Shown: in pieces, positions 50,714-59,860 of the stretch
How the letters are laid out: every line of letters begins with the position of its first letter
Position numbering within the stretch: position 1 is the stretch's first letter
Assembly (NCBI RefSeq): GCF_000413855.1
Contig: NZ_ATGG01000011.1
Coordinates: forward strand, 248,001 to 312,000
Direction: 5' to 3'
Length of the DNA: 64,000 bases
DNA from: Acinetobacter gyllenbergii CIP 110306 = MTCC 11365
GTDB lineage: Bacteria; Pseudomonadota; Gammaproteobacteria; Pseudomonadales; Moraxellaceae
Position numbers and translations under genes: made by a program
The notes under the pieces: model-generated
What the model was told of the DNA's origin: nothing
What the model saw: only the letters and a program-made list of their open reading frames with translations
The model's database searches: none

Positions 50714-51310
50714 TTATTTCAATTCGTCGAGCTGGTTCAATGCTTTCCCAAAATAGTCAAATGCATCCAGTGCGCCTTGTACCACACGATCTTGCAAATC
50801 TTGATCAAAAGCAGCCTCATCAAGTGCTTCAACAAAGCGTTTCCACACTTTCGCCCGACCTTCTGGATAAGCCGCCAAATTGCGTGCTGCAAATGTTTCG
50901 GAGAAACCTAACTGCTTCTGCGCTTGTTTAAACAGAAATGCAGCACCTAAAGTCGAACCTTCTGACACATAGATCCAACCCAGTGCTTCAGGCAATTTGA
51001 CTTCTGCACTTTGTAATGTCTGACCTGCGGGCTGAATACCCAAATCCTGCAAGTCATCAAAGGCTTGTCTAGAACGGCCACGAATTCCTAAATCGGGAAT
51101 CAGTCCAGCGACGCCTTCTTGTTCAAAAAGATGTTCTATTTCCTGCTGGAAATAATATTGCGACAAGGTAAATTGAGCGTATTTCTCCTTGCTTGAAAAT
51201 ACATCTGCTTGCGCCATTAACTGGTGCATACGCTCATGTTCTGCCGCTGTTTCCTGCTTTAACCGCTGAGAAAGGCTATTGGCAATCATTTGCTCTGTTG
51301 CTGCGTTCAT
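50714..51310 (-). CDS. hemO: Bacterial heme oxygenase (HemO), hemophilin cluster
   Basis: The protein of about 198 residues has the RLKQETAAEHERMHQ N-terminal helix with candidate proximal His and LGWIYVSEGSTLGAAFLFKQAQ. It cleaves imported heme to release iron. The ORF could start at three consecutive ATGs (51316, 51313, 51310); AGGAG spacing favours the last. It follows tonB by about 30 bases. Paralogous to the enzyme at 27344. Confidence 0.92.
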   Translation of the reverse strand: MNAATEQMIANSLSQRLKQETAAEHERMHQLMAQADVFSSKEKYAQFTLSQYYFQQEIEHLFEQEGVAGLIPDLGIRGRSRQAFDDLQDLGIQPAGQTLQSAEVKLPEALGWIYVSEGSTLGAAFLFKQAQKQLGFSETFAARNLAAYPEGRAKVWKRFVEALDEAAFDQDLQDRVVQGALDAFDYFGKALNQLDELK

Positions 51311-51345
51311 CATCATTCTCCTAGAAAAGGAATAGGACTCATCGG

Positions 51346-52263
51346 TTAACGACTCCGACTGAGTTTGAGTTGCACGGGGAAATCCACCACAACGGCCACA
51401 GCGCGACCATTGATCTTGTAAGGTTTGAATTTGGACTGGCGAGCGGCTTGTAAAACACGCTGATCTAGGCTGCTAATCCCTGAACTTTGTTTGATTTGAA
51501 TTTCGATGGGCTGACCGTTTTCATTGATGCGTAGCCGTAATTCAACCACACGGTTTTGTTGTTTAAGTTCCCGATCATCGTAAGCAAGCTTGCCAAAGCT
51601 CAATACATCAACACTACTGACTTGAACAGGTTCATCACGATCAACTTGGCTTTCCGGCGCACGAGCCAATTCCTGTTGTGCTGCTGTATTTACACCACCC
51701 GACTGGGATTGAGCCTGCCCTATTTGTTGTTTCGAACTGAGCAGATTTTCTGTCAACATCTGCGAAGATTGATCCGCTTGGGTATCTTGCTTCACTTTAT
51801 TTTCAGACACTTGAGCCGCTATTGCTGCTGTGGATGTCGCAGCTAAACTCGCAACTTTGTGGCTGCTTTGTTGCTTAGCCACTTCATGCACAGCACTCTG
51901 ACTGCTTATCACTTTTTGCTCTGTGTTTTCAGTATGGGTCGGAGCAGCGCGAGTGCTTGTTTGTTTTTCTAATACGGGTATTGTTGATGTTTGGGCAACT
52001 TCAACTTTTGCAGTTGCTTGAGGAGATGCACGTTCTGAAGCTGATAAAGACACAAAATGAACTTTCAACGCATTCACTTTGGGTGAAGCTGCCAAAGTAT
52101 AAGGCTCAATAAAATGGCTCAACGACCACAATCCAAGTAAATGTAAAACAATGACCACTGTTACAATGATTAACTTACGCTGCGAAAGTGCCCAAATCCG
52201 AATAGGTGGTCCTTTTGTACTAAAGTCATAGCGCGGATATAGGAATTTTGATTTCATCGCCAC
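51346..52263 (-). CDS. TonB-family energy transducer (hemophilin cluster)
   Basis: The 305-residue protein has one N-terminal membrane helix (KLIIVTVVIVLHLLGLWSLSHF), a long Ser/Ala/Gln/Thr-rich periplasmic linker lacking the usual Pro-rich spacer, and a C-terminal TonB domain (ELRLRINENGQPIEIQIKQSSGISSLDQRVLQAARQSKFKPYKING). It couples proton-motive force to the heme receptor encoded in the same operon. It starts six bases after the Slam gene stop. Confidence 0.9.
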   Translation of the reverse strand: MAMKSKFLYPRYDFSTKGPPIRIWALSQRKLIIVTVVIVLHLLGLWSLSHFIEPYTLAASPKVNALKVHFVSLSASERASPQATAKVEVAQTSTIPVLEKQTSTRAAPTHTENTEQKVISSQSAVHEVAKQQSSHKVASLAATSTAAIAAQVSENKVKQDTQADQSSQMLTENLLSSKQQIGQAQSQSGGVNTAAQQELARAPESQVDRDEPVQVSSVDVLSFGKLAYDDRELKQQNRVVELRLRINENGQPIEIQIKQSSGISSLDQRVLQAARQSKFKPYKINGRAVAVVVDFPVQLKLSRSR

Positions 52264-52268
52264 TCCCC

Positions 52269-53759
52269 CTAAAAACGGTGCTCTAGTTTTAGGCTGACAT
52301 TGTGTTTGTCATAGGAATATAACCAATCCACATTGCTGTTATTACGGTTATAGCGATAGGTTAGATTCGGCGTCACACCATAGAATTTGAAACGAGGCAT
52401 TTGCAACACAAAGGTGTAGTTTTGCTCAAAATCTTGACGGCGTGTTTGAAATGCCGCCACGTAACGATCAAACTGTCGCCAACGATACAAACTGAATAAA
52501 GTGGTATTAAAGCCAGCACTCCACGGTTTACTCAGACCTAAACGAACACCTTGTTGCTGGTACGCCGCCATGTATTCTTCTTGGGTATCATGATCTAAGA
52601 CATCCAAGCCACCAAATAAGGTCCATTGTTCAGGTAGAATCTTCCAAAAGGTCAGCATAGCTGAACTTTCTTTACCATCTAGGGTCTTATATTTTTGATA
52701 ATTTAAATCTTTGATTTCAGCTTCAAGCTTGAGTGCTTTATCAGCGGAAATGAATCGCATCCATTCTGCGCGCGCGCCCCAAGCATTGTATAGGCCATCA
52801 TTGGCATAACGTTTGTGCTCAAATAACGGTGCAATGGTGATTTGATTTTTTAAATCAAAAAAACTATAGCCAGCATTGATATTGAGAGTGGATTCATTAA
52901 AGTCGGCACGATCGTCATAAGACTGTCCATAAGCCAAACCACGTAAGGAGAGCCCATGATTGCCATACAGAGAAAAGCGTTTCATTAAACTGGCTTCATA
53001 GTCCACACCTGTTGCCGACTCAGCTTTAGGGCTACTGCGGGTAATTTCTCTAACAGGAATGACCTTACCATCTTTGTCAAAGCCATATAGCGTCCATACT
53101 TTGCTTTGTTCAGAAGAACTATTCAGATTCGTGGCATAGGATGGACCAATTGCGACACTGCCTTGCCATGCATCACGTTGATCAAGTGCTTTGACAAACA
53201 GATTAACCGTTTGTTCAACCTCTGGTGGAATCACACCACGATCACTCTGCCCCAATTTGTTTTGAATCGATGTAAAAAGGCGTGCTGCTTGTTTGTTCTT
53301 CTGCTGTTCAAACAGCACGCGCGCTAACTCAAGTTCACAAATAAGGTTATTCGGTTGTTTATTGAGGCTGCTTTGAAATTTTTGTTCGGCTAATTTGAGT
53401 TGGCCTTGCGCACGAGCCAATGCTCCCTCGGCAAAATCTGTTAATGCTTGGTCATAGCCATCATATTGTTGATAATGCTTTAGATAAACAGCAGCATTAC
53501 CCCATTGCTTTTGCATGACCGCCAAATATAAAGCTTTTGCAAGATCATCTTGGTTCTTCTCAACCTCAAATACTTGACCATTAATCACAATATTCGGTAG
53601 TTCATCGGTGCTCCGAATTGCCCCTTGTTGTTGTAGTTGGTGCTGTTGTTGTAATAAATTCTGATCCAAGTTTTGATTCAGGCGCAGTTGTGTCTCATCA
53701 TCTGCGTAGAGTGATGAATTCGCCAATAAAATCAAACAGCACAGCAATTTTCTTTTCAT
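52269..53759 (-). CDS. hsmA: Slam-family outer-membrane secretion modulator (HsmA-like)
   Basis: Slam proteins move surface lipoproteins or soluble hemophores across the outer membrane. The 496-residue protein has a Sec signal (LLCCLILLANSSLYA), an N-terminal tetratricopeptide-like region (about 70-190) and a C-terminal DUF560 barrel ending in VSLKLEHRF with terminal Phe. It lies directly after the hemophilin-like gene, the arrangement of the characterised hphA-hsmA locus in A. baumannii. A terminator hairpin between the two genes may lower its level relative to its cargo. Confidence 0.85.
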   Translation of the reverse strand: MKRKLLCCLILLANSSLYADDETQLRLNQNLDQNLLQQQHQLQQQGAIRSTDELPNIVINGQVFEVEKNQDDLAKALYLAVMQKQWGNAAVYLKHYQQYDGYDQALTDFAEGALARAQGQLKLAEQKFQSSLNKQPNNLICELELARVLFEQQKNKQAARLFTSIQNKLGQSDRGVIPPEVEQTVNLFVKALDQRDAWQGSVAIGPSYATNLNSSSEQSKVWTLYGFDKDGKVIPVREITRSSPKAESATGVDYEASLMKRFSLYGNHGLSLRGLAYGQSYDDRADFNESTLNINAGYSFFDLKNQITIAPLFEHKRYANDGLYNAWGARAEWMRFISADKALKLEAEIKDLNYQKYKTLDGKESSAMLTFWKILPEQWTLFGGLDVLDHDTQEEYMAAYQQQGVRLGLSKPWSAGFNTTLFSLYRWRQFDRYVAAFQTRRQDFEQNYTFVLQMPRFKFYGVTPNLTYRYNRNNSNVDWLYSYDKHNVSLKLEHRF

Positions 53760-53804
53760 AAAAACCGTAAAAAAAGTAAAAAATCATTTAGTCATAAACA
53801 AGAA

Positions 53805-53832
53805 AAAGGAATCTACTGCTGTAGATTCCTTT
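53805..53832 (-). terminator. Hairpin between the hemophilin and Slam genes
   Basis: AAAGGAATCTAC and GTAGATTCCTTT form a perfect 12-bp stem with a 4-base loop. On the minus strand it is followed by TTTCTT, just past the hemophilin stop, giving a partial terminator inside the operon. Confidence 0.75.
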
Positions 53833-53840
53833 CACCCTGA

Positions 53841-54632
53841 TTAGTTTTTCGCACCACCAAAGGCAGTGTTATAAGCAGCATTGTTAAACTCGGCAATACC
53901 CGCTAAAGCTGCGGCATTTGCACCAAAGAAGTGTCCTTGAACAATACCTGAATTATTTAGCCCAGCCGTACCATTTGCACTAGCGCCGCCACTGAATGCC
54001 GCAGTACCTGGATTAAATGTCACACCATTTAAGCTTAAGCTTGAAACAGCAGTCCCTGTTCCAGTTAATGATCCTTCTAAAGTACCTGCACCAAAGTTAG
54101 CAGTTAAATTACCACTTAGCAGATTGGTTGCTGAACCATTAATCCCTGCAACGGTATAAGTCGCCGTACCAGAGGTTGGTACTGTAGTATTGGTATTGTC
54201 ACCTGCGTAATAAACAGTATGACTTGCACTTGCTGCTGTATCACCCGCTTTCCACCATTCACCAAAATAGACTTCCTGTGAGCCCACCTGACCAAAATTG
54301 AAATTACCTAAGGCACTATGTGAAGGTGGCATTGCCGAAACAGGAATATGGGAGATATTAAAAGTTTTGCTACCGACAGTAACATCAGTATTGCTTGCAC
54401 CGCGTGCAGTGAACGCTTGTGCCAAACCTTTTAACGAGCTAAAACCTGTAAATGCATTGTAGGGTGCACCAGCCGCTTGTACAGAAACGGCTGCTGCACC
54501 ACCTGGGTGGCTGGCATTTGCAGCAGCACCAATAATGATATTGTTTTCATTACTTGAAGCACCATCAATACCTGCATGTGCAAACACAGCAGAACATGCA
54601 ACAAGACCGATGAACAGTTGAGAGATTTTCAT
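53841..54632 (-). CDS. hphA: Hemophilin-like secreted hemophore (HphA-like)
   Basis: The 263-residue protein starts with a Sec signal (FIGLVACSAVFAHA) and is otherwise Gly/Ala/Asn/Thr-rich. Its C-terminal half looks like the eight-stranded barrel of Slam substrates (GTAAFSGGASANGTAG, GIVQGHFFGANAAALAGIAEF). The N-terminal part has His residues (HPGG, ISHIP, PSH) that could bind heme. Between the receptor and Slam genes, its place and size match HphA. Fur-like sites lie upstream at 54742. The call rests on synteny plus composition. Confidence 0.8.
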   Translation of the reverse strand: MKISQLFIGLVACSAVFAHAGIDGASSNENNIIIGAAANASHPGGAAAVSVQAAGAPYNAFTGFSSLKGLAQAFTARGASNTDVTVGSKTFNISHIPVSAMPPSHSALGNFNFGQVGSQEVYFGEWWKAGDTAASASHTVYYAGDNTNTTVPTSGTATYTVAGINGSATNLLSGNLTANFGAGTLEGSLTGTGTAVSSLSLNGVTFNPGTAAFSGGASANGTAGLNNSGIVQGHFFGANAAALAGIAEFNNAAYNTAFGGAKN

Positions 54633-54741
54633 TTATTGTTACTCCATTTTTCTAAAGCTAAGTTATTGTTTCAATAAAGATAACGCTATGGTTATCTATT
54701 TAGTTATAGGAACAGTAAGATCTATAACTGCCCCTGGTTTT

Positions 54742-54773
54742 GTAAATAATAATCATTCAATATCATTATTTAC
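54742..54773. promoter_or_regulatory. Overlapping Fur-like sites upstream of hphA
   Basis: GTAAATAAT (54742-54750) and ATTATTTAC (54765-54773) are an exact inverted repeat; within it are AATAATCATT-like and TATCATTATT half-sites. Located between the receptor stop and the hphA start, it suggests a separate iron-regulated hphA promoter. Confidence 0.6.
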
Positions 54774-54819
54774 CTTTATCTAATCCCGACTCATTAGAAA
54801 GTTGGAATTAAATTCTGTG

Positions 54820-57800
54820 TTAAAACTTGGTGGTCCAGCTGACTTTCAAGGTACGGCCTGGTGCAGCCATCGCACTGCGAGTTAAAGGATCGATATAAAA
54901 TTGGTTCGAAAGGTTATTTCCAACAAATTCAACTGTGTTATAGCTATCAACTTGATAGCGTGCATAGGCATCAAAAATCCACGTATCATCCCAAGCAAGA
55001 GGCACATTGAGGTAATAGCCTTTATTGATACCTGCATCATTATTTTTACGTAATGGACTTTCATAGCCTTTGTAGAAAGTTGCTCGCGCACCAAGCTCAA
55101 GCCTTTCATCTAGAAAGCGCGCGCCGAATAAAGCATGTGCGCTGAGCTCAGGTGTCGACATCGTCACGAGATAACCGTTTGGAAAACCATCATCGACGCA
55201 ACGTTGATAAGCATCGCGGAATTGAATACCTTGATCTGTTTGTATTGTGCCGCTATTAATCATTTTATTAATGGCGCTATTACTGTCACAGACTTCATTT
55301 TTAAGGTTATAAGCCATGCTTAAATCGGTAAAGAAAGCACCATTGTCAAAACGGCTTTGCAACTCAAGGCCAGAAAGCTTTTGCTCATCCATATTGGTAA
55401 AAATCAGATTTTGATTTCGCTCAATTACGTTTTTGGTTTTGTTGTAGTAATAGGCCAATTTAATATCGGCATTGCGAGCTGAACTGAGCCAGTTACGCAT
55501 GTCATAAACATAACCCACTTCATAATTAAACGCATGTTCGGGTTTAATTGCTTGAGATGGCATCATCGCCGAGAAGCCGACCGTACTTTCAAATAAGCTG
55601 GGTAAGCGATATTCCTCTGCATAGCGTATATAAAGCCGATTGTTTTCAGTCAAATGAATAGATGCGCCAAGTTGAGGTGCCCAACCACTGTCTTTTACTT
55701 TCTGAGCCGATTCAATCGGAGTTTGCTCAATTACAACAGGTTGGAAACCACTGCCGATCACCACATACTTCTGCCCTAAGGCATTCAGTTGGTTTAATAT
55801 ATTATCGGCTAGGGCCAAATGACCATTTTCATCAGCTTTCCAAGTGAGTGTATTTTTCTGTGACCAAATCCGGCTGTACAAAGCCGTTTCTGATGCAGGC
55901 ACTGTTTCTAAACGGCCATCCCAATCAGGATTGTTGGCTGCATAACGTTGCGTTAAAAGGTTTAGCATACGTTGTTGCTGAGCATCATAACTCTCAGGCA
56001 TGGTTCGATATTCAAAGTTGTATTCTTTGACTTTACTTTTCTTGGTAAATAACGGATTTAAAGAGGGATCAATACCATCTCTGATCGATTTATTTAAGAA
56101 GTCATCAAAAGCCCAATAAGAGCGATAACGCATACCCGCATCAAAGCTTAACCAAGAAGCTGGTCGATAGTTGAAATTAAAATCAAAGGTCTTTTCTTCA
56201 CGGCGCCCCGCACGAGGTAAAGCCTGATATAAGGAATAACTTGGGCCGTATTCACCATAAATATCATCAGAAGTGAGCTTTTCTTTTAAGAAGCTTCCGC
56301 CTAAAGTTAAATCGAGCTGACCAGTTAATTGTGCTTTATTACTGATACTAATGCCTTGACGTCGGTTGTCTGAGTGACTGATTGCTGTATTGATCAGACG
56401 ATTATCTCTGAAATCAATAATCGTTGGCCATCCACCCCGTGTGTAAGTTTCGCTTTCAGTATCGGTTTGCCAAATATTGGCATAGAAATCGACCCACTGA
56501 TTGGTCTCAGGTTTAAACTTATATTCTAAGCTGTAGGCTTTAGAACGAATGTCACTAAGTGGCCATTGCGGTACACCAATTTCAGGGGTGAGTCCCCATT
56601 CGATTCGTGAAGGCATGATTTCACCAAATCTATTTTTGGTATCTCGATAAGTGAATTTCAGTGCTTGATCATCGCTTGGTCGATAACCAGCCTTAAATAG
56701 CCAAGACTCCATCTGACTTGAGGTATTCGGTACTTCATTGCCAGGCTTATAGGAATGAGCGAAATATGGAATAAAATCAAGACTATTGCTTGGCTCAGCC
56801 CGTTTGTAATAGCCGGCGCCATGTGTGCCTGAAAAATAGTTGCCTCTTTCACGAACAGCATAAACAGCCAATAAATCAAATTTATCTTGTTTCATTGCCA
56901 ATGCCAGTCGGCCTGCTAAATCATCTCCCGAGAAGTTAGAATTATCATTGCGAGTGCGGTTCTTTTTATAAATATCTGGATCGTATTTTTGACCATTAAT
57001 ATCCTCCCACGGCGTCGTATCATTATAATTCTTGCCGATTTTACTCATGTCGGGCAATGAAGGATCACTTGAGTTGGTAGAACCTTCTACTTTTAATTCC
57101 GCGCCAAAGGTTTTACCTGGACGAACAATATCATCAGCTTCTAAGGTCTTGACCACAACACCACCACCGACTGAGGTTGTAGTATTCCGTTCCAGTGATG
57201 GGCCTTTAATGACTTCAATGCCCGCAATCAGATTTGGATCAATATAATTTCGGTTATTCACCCCATTGTAACCACGCCACACCGCAATCGACTGCTCAGT
57301 ACCATCAATGGTTAAGGGTACTCGACCTACCCCTTGCACACCACGTACACTCGGATCTAAAGCACCGCTATTACGGGCATCACCACTATAAACCCCAACC
57401 ATACCTTGCAAAACATCGGCAGGATTGGTGCCTTTAAAGCGCTCAATATAGTCTTTGCCTGCATAAACAGAAGACCGATTGGCATCATAAACTCTGTTGA
57501 TGCCTTGCGTATCACGATCTTCTTGACCATAGACCACCAGTGGTGTTAAACGAACAGCGATTTCATCATCTTGAGCTTGAGTTGAAGATGTATGATTCAT
57601 CGTAGTGGCCGCTGCACTTGCAGATAGATTGCTATTTTTAGCTGTCTTTTTGACCAGTGTATAGCCTTGTCCGACTTTGACTGCATAAAATGCTGAAGAG
57701 GCTAAAATATGCTGAAAACCTTGCTCTAATGCATAGCTGCCTTTTAATCCTGAACTGTGTTGCCCTTTTAATTGCTGCGCATCAATGGCAATTGATGTCC

Positions 57801-57978
57801 CCGATTGTTCAGCAAACTGATTCAACACATTGGCCAAAGTTCCTGCAGGAATATTATAAGATTTTGCCGCAAAGGTTTCTGCATAAGCATGTTGCATGGG
57901 TAAAGCTAAACTTGCAATACATGCTGTATGTACAGCAAATGCGAGTGTTGAAAATCGAAATAAGTTCCGACTTCGCAT
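54820..57978 (-). CDS. hphR: STN-type TonB-dependent hemophilin receptor (HphR-like)
   Basis: The protein of about 1,052 residues has a Sec signal (ALAVHTACIASLALP...), an STN domain (YNIPAGTLANVLNQFAEQSGTSIAID, about 40-100), a plug (about 170-290, GVRGVQGVGRVPLTIDGTEQ) and a 22-strand barrel ending TLKVSWTTKF. The STN domain pairs with the FecIR genes upstream. The ATG at 57978 (MRSRNLFRF) has GGAGAGG nearby; an earlier ATG at 58002 is also in frame. Divergent layout is absent; it precedes hphA. Similar to the receptor at 24100 but larger. Confidence 0.88.
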   Translation of the reverse strand: MRSRNLFRFSTLAFAVHTACIASLALPMQHAYAETFAAKSYNIPAGTLANVLNQFAEQSGTSIAIDAQQLKGQHSSGLKGSYALEQGFQHILASSAFYAVKVGQGYTLVKKTAKNSNLSASAAATTMNHTSSTQAQDDEIAVRLTPLVVYGQEDRDTQGINRVYDANRSSVYAGKDYIERFKGTNPADVLQGMVGVYSGDARNSGALDPSVRGVQGVGRVPLTIDGTEQSIAVWRGYNGVNNRNYIDPNLIAGIEVIKGPSLERNTTTSVGGGVVVKTLEADDIVRPGKTFGAELKVEGSTNSSDPSLPDMSKIGKNYNDTTPWEDINGQKYDPDIYKKNRTRNDNSNFSGDDLAGRLALAMKQDKFDLLAVYAVRERGNYFSGTHGAGYYKRAEPSNSLDFIPYFAHSYKPGNEVPNTSSQMESWLFKAGYRPSDDQALKFTYRDTKNRFGEIMPSRIEWGLTPEIGVPQWPLSDIRSKAYSLEYKFKPETNQWVDFYANIWQTDTESETYTRGGWPTIIDFRDNRLINTAISHSDNRRQGISISNKAQLTGQLDLTLGGSFLKEKLTSDDIYGEYGPSYSLYQALPRAGRREEKTFDFNFNYRPASWLSFDAGMRYRSYWAFDDFLNKSIRDGIDPSLNPLFTKKSKVKEYNFEYRTMPESYDAQQQRMLNLLTQRYAANNPDWDGRLETVPASETALYSRIWSQKNTLTWKADENGHLALADNILNQLNALGQKYVVIGSGFQPVVIEQTPIESAQKVKDSGWAPQLGASIHLTENNRLYIRYAEEYRLPSLFESTVGFSAMMPSQAIKPEHAFNYEVGYVYDMRNWLSSARNADIKLAYYYNKTKNVIERNQNLIFTNMDEQKLSGLELQSRFDNGAFFTDLSMAYNLKNEVCDSNSAINKMINSGTIQTDQGIQFRDAYQRCVDDGFPNGYLVTMSTPELSAHALFGARFLDERLELGARATFYKGYESPLRKNNDAGINKGYYLNVPLAWDDTWIFDAYARYQVDSYNTVEFVGNNLSNQFYIDPLTRSAMAAPGRTLKVSWTTKF

Positions 57979-58021
57979 TTGACCCTCTCCGACTTTCTTC
58001 ATTTTTCCCGCCCCAGTAAAT

Positions 58022-58040
58022 GTAAATAAGAATCATTAAA
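58022..58040. promoter_or_regulatory. Weak Fur-like site upstream of hphR
   Basis: GTAAATAAGAATCATTAAA has 13 of 19 matches to the Fur consensus, in the region between fecR and hphR. Confidence 0.4.
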
Positions 58041-58179
58041 CTTGTTAAAATAAAATGATCCCAAATTTATTGCTTCTACTTACTATGACGAACAGCTTTA
58101 AAAAAAGTGGAACCTAAATGCTAAAAAAAATTTAATTTTTTTGAATGTAGATATTCAAGACACCCACACCTGTTATTTA

Positions 58180-59187
58180 TTAATTATTTTTTGATGAAAT
58201 AACAATGAGATAAGGTGTGATTTGATAAACCTTTAAATTTGGAAAAACGGTTGCCAATAATTTGAGTGCATCCTGTGTCTGATCCAAGGGCAAAACGGCA
58301 TTCACTTGGATATGACTTAAAGCTTCAGCATTAAATAGGATTTTACCTTTATAATTTTGGTCTAATTCTTTTAACACCTGATCGAGTGGTAAATCCTCTA
58401 CCATCAACTGATGTTTATTCCACTTTTGCTGTTCATTATAAATATTGAGTGCTGAAATAGGCTGCACTCCATCCTGATTCATACTCACAGCCTGTCCTGC
58501 ACTCACAATCACTTGTTGTTTGGAATACACATTTGCTGCTTGCACCCGTACCCGAGAATGCAACATTTTTAACTCGGTTACAGTAGGCGCATAGTTCACA
58601 CTAAAAGCAGTCCCAAGTGCCTGAATCTGCCCATGTTTGGTTTTAACTAAAAACGGTCTATGTGGGTCTTTAGCGACATCTACATAAATTTGTCCCTGCA
58701 CCAATTCCACAACGCGTTGATTGGCTTGGAAATCGATATTGACTGCACTTTTGCCACGCAAGATTAAACGGGAACCATCTTGCAAGGTTTGTGTAGTCCA
58801 TTGTGCTGAATTGCCCTGAATGTCTGCTGTTACATAAGCAATAGAGTAATCTGAAAAATAAAAAATGCTGCCACTGACTGCAACCAAAGCAATCGCAAAA
58901 GCACTCCCCACCCTCAGATGCTTATAGGTTTTCGCTGAACCCAGACCTGCTTTAAGTGCTGACTTGACCACTTTTTTATGCTGCGTGCTTTGGGATACGT
59001 TTTGAATCGAACAAAGACACTGCTCAATATCAGCTGCAATTTTTTGATGTTGTTGGCTGTTCTGTTTCCATTGATTAAACTTTAATTGCGCATTTTTTCG
59101 GGTCGGCTCATCATCTGAACTGAGCTGTACAATCCATAATGCAGCTTCCTCAACCAGTTGCTGATGCTCCTGCTTATCCATTGTCAT
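58180..59187 (-). CDS. FecR-family sensor/anti-sigma protein (hemophilin cluster)
   Basis: The 335-residue protein has a cytoplasmic N-region (EEAALWIVQLSSDDEPTRKNA), one membrane helix near 95-115 (VGSAFAIALVAVSGSIFYFS) and a FecR domain (TLQDGSRLILRGKSAVNIDFQ). It should pass the receptor STN signal to the sigma factor next to it. The ATG touches the fecI stop, so the two are coupled. A gap before hphR holds a weak Fur-like site. Confidence 0.9.
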   Translation of the reverse strand: MTMDKQEHQQLVEEAALWIVQLSSDDEPTRKNAQLKFNQWKQNSQQHQKIAADIEQCLCSIQNVSQSTQHKKVVKSALKAGLGSAKTYKHLRVGSAFAIALVAVSGSIFYFSDYSIAYVTADIQGNSAQWTTQTLQDGSRLILRGKSAVNIDFQANQRVVELVQGQIYVDVAKDPHRPFLVKTKHGQIQALGTAFSVNYAPTVTELKMLHSRVRVQAANVYSKQQVIVSAGQAVSMNQDGVQPISALNIYNEQQKWNKHQLMVEDLPLDQVLKELDQNYKGKILFNAEALSHIQVNAVLPLDQTQDALKLLATVFPNLKVYQITPYLIVISSKNN

Positions 59188-59724
59188 TTAAATACTGACA
59201 TCCATTTCTAAACGAGCCTGATAACAACGAATTAAACAACTGGCTAGATATTTTTGAATCATTTTGGTCGAAACACCCAACTGCTCAGCTGTTTCTTTAT
59301 GCGTGTAACCTTCTAGATAATGTAATATAAACGCTTGTTGCGCTTTTGCAGAGACATCTTCTAAGGCTTTACACATTTGGTCGAGCGCTTGAATAATCTG
59401 CATTTGCTCTTCTGGTGAAGCCACACCATCCAGCATATACTCCATTTGGCTTAAACCATCCAAATAGGCTTGTTCAATTTTCTTACGACGTACCTGATCG
59501 ATGAGTAAGTTTTTGGCAATCGAAGTGAGATAGGCACGTGGTTCTTTAATCCCAAAAAGTTCATCACGTGTTTGCAACAATTTTATAAAGGTATCTTGTA
59601 CCAAGTCCGCAGCTTGATCGGTATTACCTAATTTTTGTCTCAGCCATTGATGAAGCCAGCCTCTATGGTTTCTGTATAACTGATCTACAAGCATAGGGGT
59701 TTTGTTCACGATCATCTGACTCAA
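59188..59724 (-). CDS. FecI-type ECF sigma factor (hemophilin cluster)
   Basis: The 178-residue protein has ECF regions 2 (DQAADLVQDTFIKLLQTRDE, AYLTSIAKNLLIDQVRRKK) and 4 (LEGYTHKETAEQLGVSTKMIQKYL). It activates the receptor and hemophore genes on a heme signal. A near-perfect Fur palindrome lies just upstream at 59739-59759, so iron starvation is the first switch. Normal length. Confidence 0.92.
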   Translation of the reverse strand: MSQMIVNKTPMLVDQLYRNHRGWLHQWLRQKLGNTDQAADLVQDTFIKLLQTRDELFGIKEPRAYLTSIAKNLLIDQVRRKKIEQAYLDGLSQMEYMLDGVASPEEQMQIIQALDQMCKALEDVSAKAQQAFILHYLEGYTHKETAEQLGVSTKMIQKYLASCLIRCYQARLEMDVSI

Positions 59725-59738
59725 AACAAAGTGTGCTT

Positions 59739-59759
59739 AAATGATAATAATTATCATTT
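59739..59759. promoter_or_regulatory. Perfect palindromic Fur box upstream of fecI (hemophilin cluster)
   Basis: AAATGATAAT, central A, ATTATCATTT is a perfect 21-bp palindrome and close to the ideal Fur site. It lies 15 bases before the sigma factor start. Confidence 0.85.
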
Positions 59760-59860
59760 GTAAAATCAAGCAAGAATCTGACAAACTTGTATTGACTGTT
59801 ATTTTTATAAGCACAAGTTGAATATTCCACCGCTCTTAGAATACAGAAACAAGAAGTAAA

